From positions 1 through 5,014 of the forward strand of contig JAJECF010000075.1 in NCBI GenBank assembly GCA_022822125.1: 5,014 nt of DNA, read 5' to 3'. Numbering within the stretch: the stretch's first letter is position 1; each line of letters starts with the position of its first letter. Source of the DNA: Alphaproteobacteria bacterium (GTDB taxonomy: Bacteria > Pseudomonadota > Alphaproteobacteria > Bin95). The translations under genes and the position numbers were made by a program. Below are positions 1-4,975 of the stretch, in pieces. The notes under the pieces were generated by a model. It did not search any database and had not been told where the DNA came from. It saw nothing but the letters and a program-made list of their open reading frames with translations.

Positions 1-23
1 ATAGCATCGACCCAGTCCGTCCC

Positions 24-31
24 GAGGGAGG
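24..31 (+). promoter_or_regulatory. Strong Shine-Dalgarno of the interrupted transposase gene
   Basis: The purine-rich run GAGGGAGG lies 5 nt before the ATG at 37. It is a near-ideal ribosome binding site and supports that ATG as the true start. Only 36 bases precede the start in this window, and no -10/-35 pair can be recognised in them. Confidence 0.7.
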
Positions 32-36
32 CCGCG

Positions 37-642
37 ATGGATCCGCGCATCGAGAACCTGGAAACCACCACCTTTTTCGGCAAGCGCCTGACGCGCAGGC
101 AGATCGCGCTCATGAAGGAGACGGTCGAGCTGTTCCCGAACGACAGCCGGCGGGAACTTGCCCGCACGCTGTGCGAGAACCTCAGCTGGCACACGCCGTC
201 CGGAACCTGCAGGGAGCAGTTCTGCCTGCGGGTTCTCGAGGAACTGGAGAGGCTGGGCGTCCTGTCCCTGCCGGAGCGGCGCGGGACGGGCGGGCGGCGC
301 GGCGCTCCCGCCCGCACCGAGGCCGGCGAGCCCGGGGAGCCGATAGACGCGCCGCTCCGGGACCTGGAGCCGGTCACGCTGGAGATCGCCGCCGGCGGGC
401 AGGAGCTGGCGGAATGGACCGAGCTCGTGGACCGGTACCATCCGCGCGGCTACAGGTCGCCCATCGGCTGCCATCTCGCGTATTTCGTCCTCGACGGCAG
501 CGGCCGCCGCCTGGGCTGCCTGATGTTCGAGAGCTCGGGCGCGCTGCCGGTCCGCGACGCATGGATCGGATGGGACCGGCGGCAGCGCGACGCGGGCCTC
601 GCCCGCGTTCTCAGGCACAGCCGGTTCCTGGTGTTTCCGTAG
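37..642 (+). pseudogene. DUF4338 (DruA-like) N-terminal part of split IS4-type transposase fusion
   Basis: This is the first 201 residues of a protein that continues in the same frame at 3337. Seen: an N-terminal helical, winged-helix-like region at residues 15-80 (GKRLTRRQIALMKETVELFP, then SRRELARTLC and WHTPSG). A DUF4338 core follows at about 100-201, with the family motifs PIDAPL, YRSPIGCHLAYFV and LGCLMFE, and an end at SRFLVFP. DUF4338 is the domain of DruA, a component of the Druantia anti-phage systems, and it also occurs near transposases; its biochemical role is not established. In intact members FLxFP is followed at once by WVxVxNLAS. Here a TAG stop from the inserted element follows FP directly, so the product is cut in mid-domain with no foreign residues added. 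A short protein may be made from the strong ribosome binding site, but it lacks the rest of DUF4338 and the whole catalytic domain. Excision of the inner element would restore it. Confidence 0.85.
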
Positions 643-662
643 ATGCCATCACAACACCCCAC
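623..662. other. Left attachment junction (attL)
   Basis: The host-gene half is GGTTCCTGgtgttt followed by the proposed core CC at 637-638. The element half is gtagatgccatcacaac followed by ACCCCAC at 656-662. The reading frame of the interrupted gene ends at TAG (640-642), just inside the element. The ACCCCAC arm has an inverted counterpart, GTGGGGT, in the right junction at nearly the same distance from the core (18 versus 17 positions). That is the expected layout of the two half-sites of an attP of about 50 bp. Confidence 0.6.
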
Positions 663-712
663 CTCGCTTCAGCATTGATTTATAACGATTTTCCATTTCG
701 CCTCCCGTGTCA

Positions 713-735
713 GCGGCGGATCGCCGCGCGTTTTT
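713..735 (+). terminator. Probable Rho-independent terminator, + strand
   Basis: GCGGCG-GAT-CGCCGC forms a 6-bp GC stem with a 3-base loop at 713-727, followed after gcg by TTTTT at 731-735. The T-run lies on the + strand, so the hairpin would stop transcription entering the element from the broken transposase gene. This would limit antisense RNA across the recombinase operon. The stem is short and the loop tight, so strength is uncertain. Confidence 0.5.
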
Positions 736-772
736 GCCCCGTTTCATGGAGAATCTCCCTCGCCGATGCCTG

Positions 773-787
773 CCGGCGGGTCGCCGG
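773..787. repeat. Second GC hairpin, 29 nt beyond the recombinase stop
   Basis: CCGGCG-GGT-CGCCGG is a perfect 6-bp dyad with a 3-base loop. It starts exactly 60 bases after the first hairpin and shares with it the core GGCGGRTCGCC. No T-run follows on the - strand, so it is not a classical terminator of the recombinase transcript. It may protect the 3' end of the mRNA or be a protein-binding dyad. Confidence 0.4.
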
Positions 788-815
788 ACGGCGGACATGC
801 GGTCTCGCAGGGCGG

Positions 816-2870
816 TCAAAACCCGAACTCGCCCTGGTTCGGGTCCGCGCCGGCGACGGCCCGGCAGCCGGACAGCGCCGCGAGGACCCGAGGAGCCTCC
901 AGGTCCGCCGCGGCGATGGCCCAGGGCGCGCCGGTGCAGACCTGCCGCGCGGGCAGGATGCCCGCCCGGATCAGCCGGCGCACGACCGAGGGGTCGACGC
1001 CGAGCTGCGCCGACACCTCGCTTAGGGACAGTTCGCCGCGCTCCTGCCGTTCGCCCTCACGGTATCCCGGAATGCCGCGACGGGAACGGAACGCGCGCAC
1101 CCGGCCCCTGTTCCAGCCGTTGCCCTTGCTCGTCCTGCGGCCCAGGCGGTTGAGAAGCCGGGCCGTCTGCTCGTCGGGCAGCTGCCGGGACAGCCCGGCG
1201 ACCAGGTCCTCGACCTCCCTGTCGGACTTGTAGCGATGCTCGCCGGTGCGGAAGCGCCTCACCTCGATCTCGGTGTGGTCGCCGCCGCGCCAGTGCAGCA
1301 GCAGATGCACCGTGTCCTCCCGCAGGCTGGCGGTGATCTCCACCAGGGCCGCGCGCAGGACGTTCTTGCGCAGCTGCGGCGTCGCGTCCTCATGGGACCA
1401 TGCGCGCTCCAGGTCGGCCCCCAGCGCCAGCCAGGCGTCGCGGTCGGCGGAACCTGCCTCCCGCGCCTCGCGGGCCGCCTCGAGGTCCCGGAGCCGCTCC
1501 TCGCGCTCGGAGACCTCGGCCAGGCAGGCCTCCCACCGCGCCGCCAGGTTGTGGATGATGTTGGCGTTGGCGGGATCGACGGCATCGAACTGCGCCTGCG
1601 CGCGGCCGGCCTTGTAGCGCGCCTCTTCCAGCGCCGAGGCGGCGAGCCCGATCCGGGCCGACGCGTCGTCGCCGCGCCGCTCGAACGCCTCCAGCGCGGC
1701 GGCCACGCCAAGCGGCTGCGCCGCGGCGAGAACGGCCGCGCCCACGGCCCCTTCGGCCCGCACGCCGCCGAAGCCGATGCAGACGCTCCCCCCCGTGCGC
1801 GCGTCGCCCGGGCATTGGTACCGGCGCGACCTGCCGTTGTTCACGACCTGCAGCCGCCCCCCGCAGCGGCCGCAGCGCAGAAGGCCCGCCAGAAGCGCGC
1901 TGCCGGCCCGCGGCGCCCCGCGGCCGCCGACGGTGTTCGCCTCGATCACCCTCCGGTTCCTCTCGTATTCGTCCCAGCCGATGTAGCCTTCGTGGCGGTC
2001 GCGCAGCAGAACCGACCATTCGGCCTCGGGCTTCATGATCCCCCCGCGTACCTTCTTGGTCCCGCTGGCGTCAACCGTCACCTCCTGGCGCCGCCGCCCG
2101 TACACGTAGGCGCCGGCGTAGACCGGATTGCGGAGCATCGAGGCCAGCGTCGAGTCGTGCGGGATCCGCCACGCGGTCCCGCCGCCCTTGAGGTCGCGGA
2201 CCGGGATCCTGACGCCGCGCCTGCGGAACCAGAGATGGACCTGCCGGATGCTCCGCAGTTCGCGGAACTTCCGGAACACCATGTCGATCGCGTCGCGCTG
2301 GTGCTGGTCCGGCGTCTTCCCGATGCTGTGGCGGTCGACCTTCTCGAAGCCGGCCGGCAGGTGCAGGAACAGCTCCCCGCGCGCGGCCAGCGCCTGGCGG
2401 CTTTCCAGCGACCGCTGGCGGAACACCGCAAGCTCCATGTCCGCGAACTGGCCTTTCAGGCCGAGAAACGCCCGGTCGTCGACCGACGCCGGATCGTGGA
2501 TCCGGTCGCGGTCGCCGATCAGGCAGCCGACGACGGCGCAGATCTCCAGAAGCGCGTGCCAGTCCCGGCCGTTCCTCGCGAGACGCGAGGGCTCGATGGC
2601 CAGGACCAGGCCGACGGAGCCGCTGCAGACGGCCTGCAGGAGGCGCTCGAAGCCAGGACGGCGGACGCCGCCGCCCGAGACGCCGAGATCGTCGTCGATC
2701 ACCTCGACCTTCGCGAAGCCCAGCGCCCGGGCATGGCCCTCGAGGGCGTACTGCAGCCTGCGCCGCTCGACGTTGCTGCGCACCTGCATCTCGCTCGACT
2801 GGCGGATGTACACGATCGCCGAGCGCGCGAGGTGGCCGGCGGTCAGCTTCGGGTCATTCATCACCGTCAT
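816..2870 (-). CDS. Large serine recombinase (integrase) of the inner element
   Basis: This 684-residue site-specific recombinase very likely inserts and excises the element. Seen, in order: a resolvase-type catalytic domain (about 16-160) with Y21-I-R23-Q-S25, where S25 is the expected nucleophile, and SRLARN at 95-100 supplying the conserved arginines. A recombinase domain follows (about 172-262), with PAGFEKV and NPVYAGAYVYGRR. Next is a zinc ribbon with C333, C336, C353 and C364, then a long charged helical stretch (about 408-475) fitting the coiled coil of large serine integrases. The C-terminal extension has a MerR-like helix-turn-helix at 615-638 (LSEVSAQLGVDPSVVRRLI) followed by ILPARQVCTGAPWAI, typical of the recombinases annotated in rhizobia and other Proteobacteria. 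The start at 2870 has GGGAGG about 8 nt upstream; the ATG at 2861 (residue 4) is an alternative. The gene overlaps the 58-residue gene by 17 bases, suggesting translational coupling. All key residues are present, so it looks functional. Confidence 0.9.
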   Translation of the reverse strand: MTVMNDPKLTAGHLARSAIVYIRQSSEMQVRSNVERRRLQYALEGHARALGFAKVEVIDDDLGVSGGGVRRPGFERLLQAVCSGSVGLVLAIEPSRLARNGRDWHALLEICAVVGCLIGDRDRIHDPASVDDRAFLGLKGQFADMELAVFRQRSLESRQALAARGELFLHLPAGFEKVDRHSIGKTPDQHQRDAIDMVFRKFRELRSIRQVHLWFRRRGVRIPVRDLKGGGTAWRIPHDSTLASMLRNPVYAGAYVYGRRRQEVTVDASGTKKVRGGIMKPEAEWSVLLRDRHEGYIGWDEYERNRRVIEANTVGGRGAPRAGSALLAGLLRCGRCGGRLQVVNNGRSRRYQCPGDARTGGSVCIGFGGVRAEGAVGAAVLAAAQPLGVAAALEAFERRGDDASARIGLAASALEEARYKAGRAQAQFDAVDPANANIIHNLAARWEACLAEVSEREERLRDLEAAREAREAGSADRDAWLALGADLERAWSHEDATPQLRKNVLRAALVEITASLREDTVHLLLHWRGGDHTEIEVRRFRTGEHRYKSDREVEDLVAGLSRQLPDEQTARLLNRLGRRTSKGNGWNRGRVRAFRSRRGIPGYREGERQERGELSLSEVSAQLGVDPSVVRRLIRAGILPARQVCTGAPWAIAAADLEAPRVLAALSGCRAVAGADPNQGEFGF

Positions 2871-3030
2871 CGCCCGTCCCTCCCGTTCGCGCGGCCGTCA
2901 TCACCCGCTCGACCAGCGCCGCGAGCGCCGGCTGCAGGGCCTGCCTCAGCTCCGGGGTCCGCCAGACCGGCGGCGTCTCCTGGAACAGGTCCGTCCGGAA
3001 CGCCTGCCGTTCCGTGGGTTCGTCCTTCAT
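2854..3030 (-). CDS. Small protein of unknown function between DUF5372-like gene and recombinase
   Basis: This 58-residue protein is acidic at both ends, with a central amphipathic helical part (TPELRQALQPALAALVERVM, residues 23-42). I do not recognise a named family. Small proteins of this size commonly sit between a DUF5372-type gene and a recombinase in comparable elements. The start at 3030 is chosen because GAGGAGG lies 6 nt upstream; an upstream in-frame ATG at 3084 has no comparable ribosome binding site and would add 18 residues. The stop codon lies 17 bases inside the recombinase gene, so translation of the two is probably coupled. A role as recombination directionality factor or recombinase partner is possible from context alone. 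No helix-turn-helix is evident. Confidence 0.7.
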   Translation of the reverse strand: MKDEPTERQAFRTDLFQETPPVWRTPELRQALQPALAALVERVMTAARTGGTGDDGDE

Positions 3031-3286
3031 CGGGATCCTCCTCGTTCTTCCCGACGGAACCCAGAAAGGATGTCGCGAGATCATGCAAATCCGCCAGAGC
3101 GTCCAGGGACAGCCTCGGTTCCGCGCGAAGCTCGAACCGCGCGGAATCCGGCGACGTCATCCATTCCGCGATCCGGTGCCGCGCACCCTGCGAATCAACG
3201 ACTTCGAGAACAGGCATCCCGTGAAGCGACCGCCGCACCCGGCACGTGACGCGCTGCCCCGCAAGGGGATGGAAGCGGTACTGCAC
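2867..3286 (-). CDS. DUF5372-like small protein, first gene of the recombinase operon
   Basis: The N-terminal part (YRFHPLAGQRVTC, then VLEVVDSQGARHRIAEWMTS) resembles DUF5372-type proteins, compact domains of roughly 80-100 residues encoded next to serine recombinases; the function is unknown. The family call is from memory of the [YF]xFHPLxG motif and the following W-T motif. The frame is open from an ATG at 3337 to a TGA at 2867, but that ATG straddles the element junction and has no ribosome binding site. A GTG at 3286 has GGAGGT 4 nt upstream and begins just before YRFHPL; a GTG at 3322 with AGGA upstream is another option. The last 50 or so residues are a Gly/Ala/Asp/Arg-rich tail that overlaps the whole 58-residue gene in another frame and ends in an ATGA overlap with the recombinase start. 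The tail may be translated, or it may be an open shadow frame in GC-rich DNA, so the 3' limit is uncertain. Confidence 0.55.
   Translation of the reverse strand: MQYRFHPLAGQRVTCRVRRSLHGMPVLEVVDSQGARHRIAEWMTSPDSARFELRAEPRLSLDALADLHDLATSFLGSVGKNEEDPDEGRTHGTAGVPDGPVPGDAAGLADPGAEAGPAAGARGAGRAGDDGRANGRDGR
3037..3043 (-). promoter_or_regulatory. Shine-Dalgarno of the 58-residue gene
   Basis: On the - strand GAGGAGG is followed by atcccg and then the ATG at 3030. This is the strongest ribosome binding site in the inner element. It decides the start of the small gene over the upstream ATG at 3084. Confidence 0.7.
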
Positions 3287-3290
3287 CGTG

Positions 3291-3296
3291 ACCTCC
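3291..3296 (-). promoter_or_regulatory. Shine-Dalgarno for the GTG start at 3286
   Basis: GGAGGT on the - strand lies 4 nt before GTG at 3286. Unlike the junction-made ATG at 3337, it lies wholly inside the element and would be kept in integrated and excised forms. Confidence 0.45.
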
Positions 3297-3310
3297 ACGC
3301 CGGGCGCAAT

Positions 3311-3355
3311 GTGGGGTTTCACCTGATATCCTGCCATGGGTCGGCGTCAGGAACC
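3311..3355. other. Right attachment junction (attR)
   Basis: The element half runs from GTGGGGT at 3311-3317 through ttcacctgatatcctg to the core CC at 3334-3335. The host half, starting a-tgg-gtc-ggc-gtc, resumes the DUF4338 reading frame (W-V-G-V) and ends with CAGGAACC at 3348-3355. That octamer is an inverted copy of GGTTCCTG at the left junction. The junction also creates an ATG on the - strand (3337-3335) that would be lost on excision. Confidence 0.6.
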
Positions 3356-4920
3356 TTGCCTCCCGCTCCCTGTCGCTGGCGGCCCGACGGGCCGCCGACG
3401 ACTGGCACCGGCGCTGGGGCGTTCGCCCGCTCCTTGCGGAGACGTTCGTCGACCCGCAGGAGCAGGAGGGCAGCTGCTGCCGCGCGGCGGGATGGACGGA
3501 GATCGGCGCCACGGCCTCCCGCGCGCCCAAGGACGTGTACGTGCTCGAGCTGGAGCCGGACGCCCGGGCCGCGCTGCGCGGCGAGCGGAAGGAGACAGGA
3601 CGCAGGCCGGCCCGCGCTCCGGAAAGCGCGCGGACGGCCGCCGGGATGTGGAGCGCGGTCGCCGCCGCCGCCGCCAGGACGGCCGAGCGCCACGACCGCA
3701 GGTGGCGGGTGCGCCGGCGGCTGGTCGGCACCTTCCTGGTCGTCCTCTTCGTCCTCCGCCCCGTGTTCGGGACGGAGCGCAGCTACGGCTCAGCCCTCGC
3801 CGAGATATGGGAGAGCGCCCGCAGGACGGGCGTGGCGCTGCCGCAGGACCGTCCGGTGACGCCCTCGGCGATGTCCCGGGCGCGCGCGAAGGTCGACCCG
3901 GAGGTCTTCAGGGAACTCCACCGGGAGATCCTGGCCCAGGCCCCCGACCGCCCGCTCTGGAAGGGGCGGCGGGTCTTCGGCGTCGACGGCGCCAAGGTCA
4001 ACCTGCCGAGGCCGCTCGTGGACGCCGGATACGCGACGCCGGGCGAGCATGCGCACTACCCGCAGGGCCTGGTCAGCTGCCTCTACGAACTGGAGCCGCG
4101 GCTGCCGTCCGGCTTCTGCCTGCGCGCCGACACCAACGAGCGCAGCGCCGCCGCCGCGCATCTCAAGGCCCTGTCCGCCGGGGACGTGGTCGCCTGCGAC
4201 CGGGGCTGCTTCTCCTACGAGATGCTTCTCGAACACATCGTCCGGGGCCAGGACGCCGTGTTCCGGCTCAAGCGGGACGCGAACGCCCGGACCGTCGCCT
4301 TCCTCGCCGGCCCGCTGGACGACCGGACGGTCGCGATCCGGCCCGGCGGCAGGGCGCTGGCCCGGCTGAAGGCCCGCCATCCCGGCGCCGCGTTCGGGCC
4401 GCTGAAGCTCAGGCTGGTCCGCTACGCCGCCGGCGACACCGTCTTCGCCCTCGGCACAACGCTCACGGAAGACGACGGCTTCGCCGTCGAGGACCTGGCC
4501 GAGATCTATCGGGCGCGCTGGCGCATCGAAGAGCAGTACAAGATCACAAAGTGGTTCCTGGCCGTAGAGTCCTTCCGCGCCGAAAGCGAGCGCGGCGTCC
4601 TGCAGGAACCCTGCGCCAACTTCGTCATGGTCACCGCCACCCGCCTGATGACCAACGGGACCGACGGGGAGATCAACGCCGCGCCCGGCGACGGACACCC
4701 GAAGAGGGTGAACTTCAGGAACGCAGCAGCAGCGGTCTTCCGCAACTTCGAGACCCTCGCGCTCGCCCAGGCCGACGCCCTCGCCGAAACCGTCTCGCGC
4801 ATCGTCGACGATGTCGCCGCGCTCTGGCAGCGCGAAAGGCCCGGCCGAAGCTATCCGAGGATGTCACGCAAGCCCAGAAACAAATGGTCGCGAAAGGGGA
4901 AGGTCGCCGCCGCCAGCTGA
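3337..4920 (+). pseudogene. C-terminal part of DUF4338-IS4 transposase fusion, with full DDE domain
   Basis: This 527-residue segment continues the frame of the gene at 37. First comes the rest of DUF4338: WVGVRNLASRSLSLAARR, DDWHRRWGVRPLLAETFVDP, CCRAAGW and PKDVYVLEL (to about 3560). After a basic linker an IS4-type transposase follows. It has a hydrophobic N-terminal helix region (FLVVLFVLRPVFGTERSYG) and a helix-rich DNA-binding part (PSAMSRARAKVDPEVF). The catalytic residues are D in VDGAKVNLP (codon 3985), D in ACDRGCFSYE (4198) and E in YRARWRIEEQYKITK (4528), which matches Y-(2)-R-(3)-E-(6)-K exactly. The C-terminus RPGRSYPRMSRKPRNKW is typical and complete. No frameshift or internal stop is seen. 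This half now has no start of its own. GTG at 3535 and ATG at 3646 are in frame and would leave the catalytic domain whole, but neither has a good ribosome binding site. Rejoined with 37-636 it gives a 728-residue protein with D418, D489 and E599. Confidence 0.85.
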
Positions 4921-4946
4921 ACCACGCAAGACAAGCGGAAAAAACG

Positions 4947-4966
4947 CCTTCCGGTGAAGGACCTTC
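4947..4966. repeat. Competing short hairpins after the transposase gene
   Basis: CCTTC-CGGT-GAAGG (4947-4960) is a 5-bp stem-loop, and the same GAAGG can also pair with CCTTC at 4962-4966. It begins 26 bases after the stop codon and lies after a run of A. No T-run follows, so it is at best a weak terminator; it could be a subterminal transposase-binding repeat. Confidence 0.3.
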
Positions 4967-4975
4967 CACGTCCCG

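Larger units (their letters stand above)
643..815. other. Non-coding left end of the inner element
   Basis: These 173 bases lie between the left junction and the end of the recombinase gene, and no credible gene is seen. They contain the ACCCCAC att arm, an AT-rich stretch at 674-698 (20 of 25 bases A or T, in strong contrast to the surroundings), a hairpin with T-run at 713-735, a short dyad GGAGA-A-TCTCC at 748-758 and a second GC-rich hairpin at 773-787. In a circular form this segment would lie directly upstream of the element's - strand operon, so it could hold the operon promoter. I could not identify a convincing -35/-10 pair on either strand. Confidence 0.5.
639..3335 (-). mobile_element. 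2.7-kb large-serine-recombinase element inserted in the DUF4338-transposase gene
   Basis: The insert separates two halves of one reading frame. Exactly at both junctions the sequences share only CC (637-638 at left, 3334-3335 at right), giving a unit of 2,697 bp. Large serine recombinases cross over at a central dinucleotide without target duplication, so this fits the recombinase encoded inside. Removing the unit yields ttt-CCa-tgg-gtc (F-P-W-V), the motif expected in intact DUF4338 proteins. The element carries three - strand genes (a DUF5372-like protein, a 58-residue protein and the recombinase) plus 173 non-coding bases at the left. No resistance, phage or conjugation genes are present. 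The slightly degenerate match CC-R-T at the junctions leaves the crossover uncertain by one or two bases. Confidence 0.8.

Noticed and set aside
4..11. GCATCGAC near the window start as a left inverted repeat of the IS (compare GTCAATGC at 5002-5009)
   Set aside because: Only 7 of 8 bases match and nothing extends the similarity. The left end probably lies upstream of the window.
171..1233. Other + strand open frames crossing the left junction
   Set aside because: They run out of frame over the DUF4338 gene or antisense to the recombinase end and have no recognisable content.
1236..3224. Long + strand open frame of 662 codons opposite the recombinase
   Set aside because: It is antisense to the well-supported recombinase. 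Its product is Pro/Arg/Ala-rich with no recognisable domain, as expected for the opposite strand of GC-rich coding DNA.
644..3337. The 6-base match TGCCAT at 644-649 and 3332-3337 as the crossover or target duplication
   Set aside because: Collapsing on it leaves FP-TAG-ATG-CCA-TGG, an in-frame stop, and not the FPWV motif expected in DUF4338 proteins. The CC core restores the gene.
3790..4698. - strand open frame of 302 codons across the transposase
   Set aside because: It lies opposite the DDE domain, whose motifs are intact on the + strand, and shows no family motifs or ribosome binding site.
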